64,000 nt of DNA, taken from NCBI GenBank assembly GCA_035048815.1, contig JAUCBN010000005.1:16952517-17016516 (forward strand), in the 5' to 3' direction. How positions within the stretch are numbered: position 1 is the stretch's first letter; each line of letters begins with the position of its first letter. The DNA is from Abelmoschus esculentus. Its lineage: Eukaryota; Streptophyta; Magnoliopsida; Malvales; Malvaceae. Below are positions 1 through 10,517 of this stretch, one piece after another. A model generated the notes under the pieces. It saw only the letters and a program-made list of their open reading frames with translations, did no database searches and was not told the origin of the DNA. The translations under genes were made by a program, and so were the position numbers.

Positions 1-1642
1 CATCAGATAATGAAAAAGCTAACTGGACAGCATATCTTCCAGGTAAGTATTTCGAACCTTTAGACTACCTAAACAAAATTGGAAAATCCAAAAAAGAATC
101 AGTGGTCACTAAATTAAAACCTTTACCTGAAAAATTGAAATATGCTTATTTGGGAGAAAACCATACAATTCCCGTAATTATTTCCTCTAGGTTGTAGCCG
201 GAACAGGAACAAAGCTTGATCAAGATGTTGCGACAGCACAAAAAGGCACTCAGGTAGTCCATTGACGATTTGAAGGGAATAAGCCCGACAGTGTGTATGC
301 ATAAAATCCTTTTAGGGGAAGACCATAAACCCACTATTGTGGCCCAAAGGAGACTTAACCATGCCATGAAGGAGGTAGTACGTAAAGAAATAATCAAATG
401 GCTTGATATCGAAATTATCTACCATATTTTTGACAATGCATGGGTAAGCCCGGTAAAATGTGTACCCAAGAAAGATGGTATGACTATCATAACTAACGAG
501 AACAACGAGTTGATCCCAACCAGGAATGTGACCGGTTGGAGGGTTTGTATGGATTATCACAAGTTGAATAAGGCAACTAAGAAGGACCATTTCCCTTTAC
601 CCTTTATTGATGAAATGTTTGATAGACTTGCTGGTAAACCTTACTACTTTTTTCTTGATGGTTATTCAGGATATAATCAAATTGCCATTGATCCAGAAGA
701 CTAGGCAAACACCACCTTCACCTGCTCATATGGAACATATGCATTTAGAAGAATATCGTTCGACCTCTGCAATGCCCTGATAACCTTTCAGATATGCATG
801 ATGACAATTTTCTGACATGATAGAGAACTTCTTGGAGATATTCATGGATGATTTTTCAGTCTTTGGAGACAACTTTGATCACTACCTCGATAATTTGGAA
901 AAAGTGCTGCAAAGATGTGAAGAATTCAATTTAATCCTAAATTAGGAAAAATGACACTTTATGGTGAATGAGGGCATAGTATTGGGACAAAAAATATCAT
1001 CAGAAGGAATCAAAGTGGATATAGCAAAAATTGATGTGATAAAGAATTTGCCTCCACCAATTTCAATGAAAGGAGTTTGAAGCTTCTTGGACCATGCAAG
1101 CTTTTATAGGAGGTTTATTTCTAACTTTTCTAAAATTTCTAAACCTCTTTGTAACATGCTTGAACAAGACAAAAAATTTGAATTCGACAGGGAATGTACT
1201 GAAGCATTCGAAGCCCTAAAAGAGAAGTTGGTCACAACACCAATAGTGGTCCCACCAGATTGGTCGTTGCCCTTCGAATTAATGTGCGATGCAAGTGATC
1301 ATGTTGTCTGGGTAGCACTTGGACAAAGGAAGAACAACACGTTTCATGTCATTTACTATGCTAGTAAGATACTCAATGACGCTCAAATCAATTATACCAC
1401 AATAGAGAAGGAAATACTAGCAATAGTATTTACCTTTGACAAATTCCGATCATATCTTATCGGAACAAAAGTTATTGTCCATACAGATCACTCGACAATC
1501 AAGTACCTATTCTCGAAGAAAGGATGTCAAACCAAGGCTGATTAGATGGATCCTTCTTTTATAAGAATTCGATGTGGAAATCGAGGGCAGAAAAGGTACT
1601 AAGAATCAGGTAGCAGATCACCTCTCTAGACTAGATCACCTA
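1..1642 (+). pseudogene. Athila-like Ty3/gypsy pol remnant (reverse transcriptase and RNase H)
   Basis: This is a degenerate retrotransposon polymerase, already open at base 1, so it continues left of the window. From about 270 to 703 the translation shows the RT start, with GWRVCMDYHKLNKAT and FFLDGYSGYNQIAI, and the spacer NENNELIPTRNVTG that I associate with Athila-type RT. The catalytic FMDD box is at about 844-856, in another frame. RNase H follows at 1087-1545 (MCDASDH, EKEILAIVF, VHTDHSTIKYL). A stop ends the RT piece at 701-703, another is near 942, and frameshifts are needed to join the parts, so it is inactive. Codons readable as QVADHLSRL near 1610-1635 mark the normal end of RNase H. 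No integrase is seen after it. The clade assignment rests on recalled consensus; the Ty3 assignment is firm. Confidence 0.88.
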
Positions 1643-1689
1643 ATCCTTAGGACGGTTATGCCTCCTAATCCTTAGGATCCATCTAAGAG

Positions 1690-2370
1690 ACAAATAGATC
1701 ACCTACGTTCTTCTCATCATGTTCTAAGTTCTCTTAGGGTTTAGTGAAAGTTGTTGAGTATTTGTGAGAGGAGATTGTATTTTGTTTCTTGTTTCAATGC
1801 AATAAAATATCAAAGTTTTCTTACTCTTTGCTATTCTTTGTTCCTGCATCCAAGCCCGAGAGGGAAGTTTGTAAGTAATCTATTTGTCTAGACTCGGTAG
1901 AGTTAGACTCACGAAAGGAGTAAGTGCGGTATTCAACTTGATTAGAGGATACTAACTCGGCCTAGGGATAGGTTAAGAGTTTCAACGGCTAAAAGAAGTT
2001 TGGGATTGGTTGTTGGTTATAATTTATTAACGTTGAGAGGTATCATCAAGGATTAACCTTCAATAGTGTTTCGACTTAGGGATAAGTAGAGCCATTCAAG
2101 GATACTTTATCGAACTTTGGTAAATCTGCCCAAGAGCAAGGGATTGTCGCGGTAGAGAACATTGTTGTTGCCGGTACAATATCTGCAGTACTGACGAGGA
2201 AGTGCAATACAATTGCATTGGACAAAAACAGATCAATCAATTCCACTATACAACACAAATGGATCCTACCCTCTCTCTCTCATATTCGATCTTTCTTTAA
2301 TTAGCTTAATTTATTTAGTTTAATCAATACCCAAACTTATCTATGTTTTTACTTTTATTTTACAGAAGCA
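1690..2370 (+). repeat. Unclassified LTR-like segment after the pol remnant
   Basis: No coding capacity is seen. The stretch has a polyadenylation-type AATAAA near 1800 followed by T-rich sequence and a region rich in short GA/CT words, resembling the R-U5 part of a plant LTR. No TG...CA pair or target duplication could be identified, so the boundaries and family are uncertain. Confidence 0.3.
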
Positions 2371-2495
2371 AGAAGATTGAAAGGAACATATTAAATACAT
2401 CATTCCCTGAGGAGACGATAAATCAATAAATACTTATCACTTATTACTTGACGTGTACACTTGCACTCCAATTGTGCATATTCAGCACGCATCAC
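2371..2495 (-). repeat. LTR U5-like fragment adjoining the gag remnant
   Basis: On the minus strand this reads as the pattern found near the ends of Athila/Tat LTRs, with a gtgtacacgtcaagtaataa stretch followed by tatcgtctcctcaggga. The same grammar (GTGTACACTTGCA, TATCGTATCC) occurs beside the primer sites at 4620-4720 and 5110-5210. The gag/protease reading breaks off exactly where this begins, near 2495, so it is probably a junction between two element fragments. Confidence 0.4.
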
Positions 2496-2499
2496 CTTT

Positions 2500-4482
2500 C
2501 CTGTATAGTGATTTCCAATTGAGCATGGAATTGTGAAACTTCCTGGATCTTTTAACTTCGGTGACATCTTGTTGTGCAGCATAGCCATACATCCTTCCTT
2601 CATGGCAATAGTCTCAAACTCGCCTAACCTTGTTCTCTTAGAAACAAAATCTTTGAGAAATTTGGCGTAGTTTGACATATGCTCTATTGCCTCAACCAAC
2701 GGCAAATTGATATGAACTTGCTTCAGAATATCCAAGAACTTCTTGAATTAATATTCTTGTTTTTGCCATCGAAGCCTCTATGGACAAGGTGGTGGCAATC
2801 GGATATCCTCAATGTTCTCATTCGTTTGGAATTTGAGAGAGGGTAATGCCAAGGCATCAGGACTTGATGCGACATTTTCCGATTCCTCCTTTTTTCATCA
2901 TCTTTTTGTATTGGTGTTGACTTCACTAGATGTTCTTTTCCTGCACAGATTCATCGTTAATCCTTAATCCAATTCGAGTAGTGATTGCCTTACATTACTC
3001 ATGATCGATTCCTTAGGTGATCTTAGTGTTGCTAGGTAAACCGCCTTGTGGTCTTGCATTCACATTTTGTGCAAATTAACCAAATTGCGTTTCCAGCGTT
3101 TTGAGTGTTGCCTCTTGATTTTGCAACCGTATCTTAGTCCTGTTCATGAAAGCTTCAGTCATGTTCATAAAGGCATTAGTTTTTTTCATAAAAGTATTAG
3201 TTTTTTTTATCATTATTAACAAACATAGATTCAGTTCTGTTTATAAAAGCTTTTAAAGTATCTTCCAAAGAACTAGACTATGTCGGTTGTTGTGGCATCT
3301 GTTGTCGATGCATATTCTATTGGATTCCTGAAAATTGTGTGCTCGAACTTCCCTAATTGAGAGCATTATTCGGATTACTCCAAGAAAAATTGGGATGCTT
3401 CTTCCAAACAGGATTGTAAGTGTTTGACATTGCATTGTTCCGATTATAGTTTCCCACGTAAAAACTTAACTCTGGATTTTGTAAACACTCAGAAGAATCG
3501 TGATCATAATCGCATAATTCACAAAAAGAATTCAATACCTTGATTTCCTTTTTGTTATTTTGGCATTGCAAATTCATAACCAAATTCGTCAAATTGGCCA
3601 TCTGCGAAGCAATTGAACTTGATGCATTATTTTTAGTGTTGTTTCGTCTAAATCCTCCTCGTCTAGCATTTGGGAACTGGTAATCATTCTTTGCCACGCG
3701 ATTTAAAATTTTCATTGCTTCTTCTGCCGATTTTTCCAAGAATATGTCATTTGCCGAGGCATCTAATATCATTCTAGTTGGCGTGTTTACAGCATTATAG
3801 AATATCGTCACTTGTATCCATAATGGAAATCCATGCATGGGGAATTTACGTAAAAGTTCTATATATCGCTCCCACGTTTCGTACATTGCTTTGTCATCAC
3901 CCTATCGAAAAGAAGTAATTTCATTACGTAATCTTTCAGTCAGACTTGTAGAAATAAATCTACCAAGAAAATCATGACATAATTCAGTCCAAGATCCTAT
4001 AGATCCGGATTGAATACTATTGAACCATGTTTTAGCTCTATCTCGTAATGAATAGGGAAATAATTTTTATCTCAAAATATCCTCATGAACTTCTTGAATC
4101 TTGAATGAGTTGCAAATTTTAAGGAAAGACTTGAGATGTTGTCGAGCATCTTCATTTGTCGATCCGCTAAATTGACCAATCGTGTTGATCATACTAAACA
4201 TTACTGGCTTCAACTCAAAATGTGTCGCTTCAATTTTAGGTGCAACAACTCCTGTGTTTAATCCATTGAGATCTTCTTCCAAATAATCTTTAATAGATCT
4301 TTGTTCCATACGAATTGGTTAATGACATCTATGTCATCTTCTATTGTCGCGGCATGCTGATTGCCGATAAGAGGAACAGGATCTGCCATTGTTGCTTGTT
4401 GTTCACGTCTCCTCCTACGAAAAACTTGTTCAATTTCGGGTTCAAATGAATGCTCTTCTGAAGATGGTCTTACCCTTGTCAT
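2500..4482 (-). pseudogene. Athila/Tat-like Ty3/gypsy gag and protease-start remnant
   Basis: This is the capsid region of an LTR retrotransposon, broken by stops. The likely start is the ATG at 4482 (MTRVRPSSEEH), 117 bases downstream of the primer-binding site. Pieces in order are: a basic run RRRRREQQ and MADPVPLIGNQ (about 4440-4360); the capsid core with IGQFSGSTNEDARQHLKSFL (about 4190-4110); a segment with MYETWERYIELLRKFP and DASANDIFLEKSAEEA (3886-3353); and the gag-protease linker KQVHINLPLVEAIEHMSNYA to IPCSIGNHYTGK (about 2720-2500). The linker normally leads into the protease active site, but homology stops there. The element is opposite in strand to the pol remnant at 1-1642, so the two do not form one simple element. 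Confidence is high for gag, moderate for clade. Confidence 0.85.
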
Positions 4483-4598
4483 ACACAACAACAAAACCAA
4501 ATTTTATAATTTCCTTGAATCCGAAAAAGAATTAAAAACTTAAAAGAAATAAAATAAAAGAAAAGAAAAGAAACTAAAATCAATTTCGCTATTGTCAG

Positions 4599-4616
4599 TC
4601 TCCGACAACGGCGCCA
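4599..4616 (-). other. tRNA-Asp primer-binding site (copy 1)
   Basis: Read on the minus strand it is TGGCGCCGTTGTCGGAGA. Plant tRNA-Asp(GUC) ends in ...CCCCGGCAACGGCGCCA, so this is its complement with two mismatches. It lies between the gag start and the LTR end, six bases from a ...GCAACA LTR terminus, the position expected for reverse-transcription priming. Confidence 0.8.
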
Positions 4617-5092
4617 AAAACTTGTTGCGTGTAAAAGTACTTCGTGATTGCATGCAAGTGTACACGTTCAAGTTATAGTATAAAAAGTATCGTATCCAAA
4701 GGGATTGGTACGCCTTATAGAATTTAATCTCTTGCATTGTAATAAAAAACTCCTAGGTTTAATCCATTGAGATCTTCCAAATAATCTCTAATAGATCTTT
4801 GTTCCATACGAACTAGTTGATGAACATCTATGTCATCTTCTATTGTCACGACATGTTGATTGCCGATAAGAGGAATAGGATTTGTCATTGCTACTTGTTG
4901 TTCACGTCTTCTCCTACGAAAAACTTGTTCAATTTCGGGTTCAAATTAATGCTCTTCTGAAGATGGTCTTACCCTGGTCATACACAACAATAAAACCAAA
5001 TTTTGTAAATTCCTTGAATCCAAAAAATAATTAAAAACTTAAAAGAAATAAAATGAAATGAAAGAAACTAAAATCAGATTCTCTATTACCAA

Positions 5093-5110
5093 TCCCCGAC
5101 AATGGCGCCA
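5093..5110 (-). other. tRNA-Asp primer-binding site (copy 2)
   Basis: Read on the minus strand it is TGGCGCCATTGTCGGGGA. It is the duplicate of the site at 4599-4616 and matches tRNA-Asp with a different set of substitutions. It sits next to the longer LTR body to its right. Confidence 0.78.
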
Positions 5111-5244
5111 AAAATTTGTTGCGTGTAAAAGTACTTCACGATTGCATGCAAGTGTACACGTTCAAGTTATAGTATAAAAAGTATCGTATCCACAGGGATT
5201 AGTACGCCTTATAGAATTTAATCTCTTGCACTATAATAAAAAAC

Positions 5245-7060
5245 ACAATTTGTTTAGAAGATTGAATTGAAATAAACGTAAATGATAAATGAGCGAATAA
5301 AGTAATTGAGATAAATGATAGAGAAATGAGGCCGGGTTATTCTGAATTATGAATGACTGTCAAATGATTTCTTCTTCGTGAGTGGGTGCTCGCACCACCC
5401 AACTTGTTTCGTCAACTGGGCTCGATCGATTGCTTATGGCAATTCTCCGAGTGGTCAGTTCGTATATTGTTTGGGTATATAAATATACTTATCTATATTG
5501 GTATAAGGATCGATACATTACTTTATTTTTTATCATTTTTCCGAAAATTTATATATTTTAGCTTCATTCTCATTGGTAAGAGGGAACTACAGTCCTTATG
5601 TTATGGCTTACACGTGGCAAGGAAGATTTATGTTTATGATCCGGTTAGTGGTTAGGAGGAGGGATATGGACCATAATATTTTTATTGAGGAAGAAGAATT
5701 TATGTATCCATTATATTTTCATGTCCAAGAAAAAGTTGATAATATGCTTTGAACTGATATACTATACTGACATATTAAGATTTTGAGTTATTGTACGTGT
5801 ATATGATAAGCTAATATGATAATTATAATTATATTAATTGTATCATATTAATTTCTTGAATTTTATGCATAATTATTTATAAATTACTTCACTAGGCTAA
5901 GTAAACCTAACATGTGTGTCATGCATTTTCAATTGATCTTGATCATCTAAGGTTCGATTGTGTTAAAAGTTGCTAGTCACTCCAAGCCAAATTTTGAGTA
6001 ATGATCTTTTGTCCTAGATAGGTGGTATATGAAATTTGAAAGAGTGAACTTGTCATTTTGGCATTATGATGCACATGTATTATGCAATGTCTATAAATTT
6101 ATAAAGCATGAGGAAGATGGGTTTATTGCTTGGGAATGCTAATTACTATTTGAATGTTATAACAATAGATGATACATGTTTATGTTAATCAATTATATCT
6201 TTAACTAATTGACAGGTTTTTTTAATTAACTTATTGACTTTCTTAATACTTAGAGGTTGATAACAATAAGTTATGACAATACATGTCTGCATAAATCCTA
6301 AAATTTCTATAACCTATTCAAGTTTTTTTATTAGACGTTGAAATCTTAAACTTATATCTAAGTTGAATTAGAACCTAAGTTCACAGCTTAAGCTCTATTG
6401 TTCATGTTTGTATTATCTAATTCTCTCGATAATAAACCACAATTTAATAGTTAAAATACCTCTCTCGATAGAATTAATCAAGTGATTAAAATATAATATT
6501 CTAAAATCAATAAACTCAACAAAAATATTTAACTCATCTCTAAGTTTAAAACATCCATAATAAAAGTATTAAGGAATATGGCAAGGAAGAAGAAAAAATC
6601 AAGCATCCTCCATGTTTTTCTCCAAGTTTTCCAACTATGTTGCAGGTCCCGTACTCTTTAAGCCTTTCTTGATAGCTCCCATGATGTCAAGACTCCTCTA
6701 ACCCTTTGACTCTGGTGATTCCTCGATAGTAAAGACTAAGGGTTGTCGTTTAATATCAAGCTCTCTTTTGTTTGTGACCCAAGTCATCTATACATAAGAG
6801 ACAATGCTAGGGTTTCATAACCCTAAAACGCATAAAGTCTCTTAAAGAGGATCTTGCTTTATCATTTCATTAAATGAGTTTTATATTCTAAGTATGCCAA
6901 AGGTCTAGGTTCATCTATATTTTCTGCTTAGTTGGCTTGTCACGAGAGGGATGACACTCTAATGCTCCAACGCTCCTTTGCCTCAATAGCTTCATGCAGA
7001 AGCACCACTAAAATGCCCGATTTTTCCCATTAAAAGTATCAATATATCAATTGAGTGTGG
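5245..7060 (-). repeat. Probable LTR body of the duplicated-leader Ty3 element
   Basis: No real gene is supported; an 89-codon reading frame at 5386-5655 looks like chance. In the minus direction this lies directly upstream of the primer site, where the LTR should be. It holds motifs common in long Athila/Tat LTRs: repeated CTCTCGATA words (6420-6480), a purine-rich AAGGAAGAAG run (near 6580) and TTAGGGTTTCATAACCCTAA (near 6810). A TG start could not be fixed, so the right boundary is a guess. Confidence 0.4.
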
Positions 7061-7074
7061 GCTTGTTAACTCTA

Positions 7075-7505
7075 GGGGTGTATTCAGTTCGGTTTCGATT
7101 TAATTCGGTAAGCTATTTTAATAACCGTCAATTTTCGGTTCGGTTAATCTTGGTTTTCAGTTTTTCCATATTAACGTTAATTTTTAAAAATTTGTATTTT
7201 ATCTTGACAAAATAGCTTTATTTTATGACTTTTAAACATTAAAAGGTAAAAATTTTAAGATATTTTTCATAAATATTTATTAAAAACTTAATTTTAAATA
7301 TAAAAATAAAAAATAAAAATACATCTATAGTATTTTAAGTATAAAATATATATTTTTACCTTATAAAAATAATTAAAACATCAATTAAAACATCAAATTC
7401 GATTTAATTCGGTTAACCGCGGTTAACCACGATTCGTAAATTTATAAACCATAATGTCTCGGTTTTGTGGTTTACCATGCTCGGTTCTAGTTAACTCCAT
7501 ACAAA
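7075..7505. repeat. Degenerate TTCGGTT-rich dispersed repeat
   Basis: Begins taggggtgtattcagttcgg and ends with (T)TCGGTT-rich sequence near 7500. The middle is AT-rich with no reading frame. The GGGGTGTA start recurs at 21832, 21949 and 39441, so it may be a distant relative of those elements, but no clean target duplication was found here. Confidence 0.4.
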
Positions 7506-8101
7506 CTAGACCTAAATATAATTATATGAGCTTAAACACTTACAAAAGTTAAGTAAAAAGAGAATAAAATATAGGTTAACTATGTAGTCATCACGCCCCA
7601 AACATCACATAACCAAAAGCTTCTCTTTTGGATGTCTTGTACACCCCCAAACCCATAATTTCTGGAGACTTTTGTTCCACAACAAGATAACCATCAAGTC
7701 TAACTAAACTCGTAGTATGAAGGTTGAGCTACAATCTACCAACCCGATAATAATTATCACTAAACCTGACATAATCTTGTCAATCATTACTCTATCTACA
7801 ACTGCAAAAGAATATAATTATACCCAAGATCGAAGACAAAGGAGACGCGTCTACCACTCCCTACAATGCTATCATTGTCCGCATTCCATACCGATCATCT
7901 AATTTTCTTTCACCCAAATGGCTCCGACCACTGATCTTATACTATTCACAACTCTCAGTCCCAAGTCAACCAAGGATAAATTGTCTGATTTAACGACCAA
8001 CCATGACCTTTTTTAACTCTCGACATGTCTCTAATAAGTAAACCACCAATCTTCATCCCTAAACCTTACTTCAACTATCATTCCCACATCCTTATTTGGT
8101 G
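7506..8101. other. Intergenic sequence, nothing recognised
   Basis: Moderately AT-rich single-copy-looking DNA. Short open frames (for example 7717-7902) have no recognisable domain. Confidence 0.5.
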
Positions 8102-8104
8102 TCA

Positions 8105-9560
8105 CACTACAAAAAAATATGTAATTATTGATGAAATTTTTTAGAGAATTTGTGACAGAAATTGAACTTATTACAAAATTTCTGAGGGAAGGAGAGGGGT
8201 CAACAAAATGGTGGTCGAAACCAATATTTCTAAGGAAATTAAACAATTCGTCAGAAATTTATCAATGAAAATCCGTTAAAAACTTACTGACAAAAAAATT
8301 AAAATTCGTCTGATATTATAAATATGTTTCTGACTAACATAATTTTTCCATCAGAAATTTATCGACTAAAATCCGTTAGTAACTAACTAACGAAACATTT
8401 AAAATCCATCGAGAATTATAAATATAATAAACTTTATGTTCCCGACGATATACCATTTTCGTCGGAATATTAAAAATATGATAAAAAACATTTTACTTAA
8501 TTTTCGATGGATTACAACTATTTCATCAGAAAATAAAATATTTTTTAAAAGAAGGATGGAAATTTTCTCGGGATTAAACCCAAAAAAGTTTTATTCCCTC
8601 CAAAAATAAAAATGATTCAAAATTTGTAATTAATTAATGTACCAAAAATAATAATTAATATAATTCAAATTATTACATTAATTTAAAACTATCATATAAT
8701 AATAATAATAATAATAATAAGTTTCTATTGTATTTTTGTAATGCTTTAAAAAAAATAATAACATATGATACAAATAAGATTCATCACATTAGTTAAAATT
8801 AAATATATATTGACTACATATATTTTATAATTCAATTTTTCAATAAATATGAACATATGATTGTACATTATATATAAAAATATAATATTCAATAATAAGA
8901 AATAATAAAATACAGAGCTTACATACTAAAACTTTGTTATCATTTAAAAATTTTCAAGCAACCTACAAAAAAAAGTAAAAGATGTTAGTAATTAATTAAA
9001 AATAGTATAATAAACAAAGTGAATATTAAAATTTACATTGAATAAAAATTAAAAGTTACATTAATATTGATAAATTATAGTACAAGAAGGCACGAATGAA
9101 GAAAAATTGAAGAGAACCTTTGATGAGAAAAAATTAATTAACAAGAAGAGATGAAATGACAAGAAAATTTTGTGAGAAAAAATGGGTTTAGAAAGGTTTA
9201 AATTGAGAAAAAAAAAAGGATAAAGAGTGAGTTGAGTTTAAAATTTTATATGAATGAAGAGAAATTGAAGGAGACGGGTAAAAAAATTCTAAAATTTATG
9301 ATGAAATATGTGGTCCCGTCACAAATTTGTGATAGAATACTTGATTATGTCAGCATTTTATGATGAATCCACATATTCTGTCACAAAATTAAGGATAAAA
9401 AATATAAAAATTTGTGATAAAAAAGTGGGTATGTCACAAAGTTGTGACGGAATATGTGGATCTGTCAGGAATTTATGAGGGGTTAACATATTTCGTCACA
9501 AAATTCTGACGGATTCATATATTCTATTAGAAATTTTAAATATTTTTTTAAAAAATAAAT
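8105..9560. repeat. CACTA subterminal repeat region (transposon 3' side)
   Basis: Many short direct and inverted copies of a motif like TTCGTCAGAAATTTA or its complement occur at 8150-8530, then again at 9290-9540 as GTCACAAATTTGTGA-type words. The two clusters are separated by about 700 bp of AT-rich DNA with an AAT microsatellite. Such clusters are known transposase-binding regions in CACTA elements; that role here is inferred. Confidence 0.7.
8698..8720. repeat. (AAT)n microsatellite
   Basis: About seven to eight uninterrupted AAT units inside the CACTA element. Confidence 0.9.
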
Positions 9561-10517
9561 TTATTTTAAATTATCAAATAAAATCCAACAAAAATTATTG
9601 TAAAATCCTAAAAAACCTATTGTAGGTGTGCTATTAAGTTTATATTTAACACAATTAGATTAAAAAAAAGAACTCAATTTAAAAAAAAAATACAATTCTA
9701 TCAATCATTTTTCGTAACAAAATTGAAAGATCATAAACTTTGTTTATCGTAAATATCAAAATACATAAGAACAATGTAGTAATCAAAACTAAGAATTAAG
9801 AAAGAGAAACAAATATTTGTATCCAAAAAGAACCTAAAAATCCACAACACTAATGAAAAACAATAATTATCTAAAGAGAACATATATTTATATTCACTTC
9901 TGAAAAGGATATATAAACATAAAATAAAAAATAAGTGAAGTTCATCAAAAATGGATCACATTTCATACTTTTATCAATCTGAAGTAAAACTCAAATTCAT
10001 AATTAAGTCCAAATAAAAAAAAACTAATATTATTAAATAAACAAGGTAATCGTCTCTAAAAACCTTCCTCTAAATTCTAAGGAGAAAAAGCGCACTAACC
10101 TTATTGTCTTTCCATTGATAAACAAAAAAAGATATAAAAGTATTACAGTTCAAGAAAACATCAAATAATATATATTCTTAATGATAAAAACAAACTGAAA
10201 TAGCTGAATTTTGAGCCAAATCTTCACTGACCTATAAATAAAAGTAAATATAATTTAGATCAATAAACACTAAACTGTAGCTCATAATTAACATAAGTAG
10301 GTCATTAACTAACTATCAATTAAGAGATAAAAACTAACAAGGCATAAAATTCTTTGATCTTAACAGAAAATTCATGCATATATTAACATATATCATTTCT
10401 TGCAACTAACAATAAAAAAATCTCAAAAACTTGATCTTAACAAATATTATTCAAAATTTTGAAGTAAAATTAAGAACATAAAAATAAATACCTTCTGAAA
10501 TTCAAGACTCATTTTCT

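Larger units (their letters stand above)
4251..5244. repeat. Direct tandem duplication of ~495-500 bp (gag start + leader + primer site + LTR end)
   Basis: Copy 1 runs from about 4251 to 4750 and copy 2 from about 4751 to 5244. Both begin ctcct(g/a)(t/g)gtttaatccattgagatctt and end with the same ...gtaataaaaaac run. Differences are scattered substitutions and small indels (for example 3 bp in the gag start). Each copy contains the gag N-terminus, the untranslated leader, a primer-binding site and about 130 bp of LTR end on the minus strand. Confidence 0.88.

Noticed and set aside
5386..5655. 89-codon plus-strand frame, hydrophobic in its middle
   Set aside because: It lies in the LTR-like region of a minus-strand retrotransposon, has no recognisable domain, and base composition explains the hydrophobicity.
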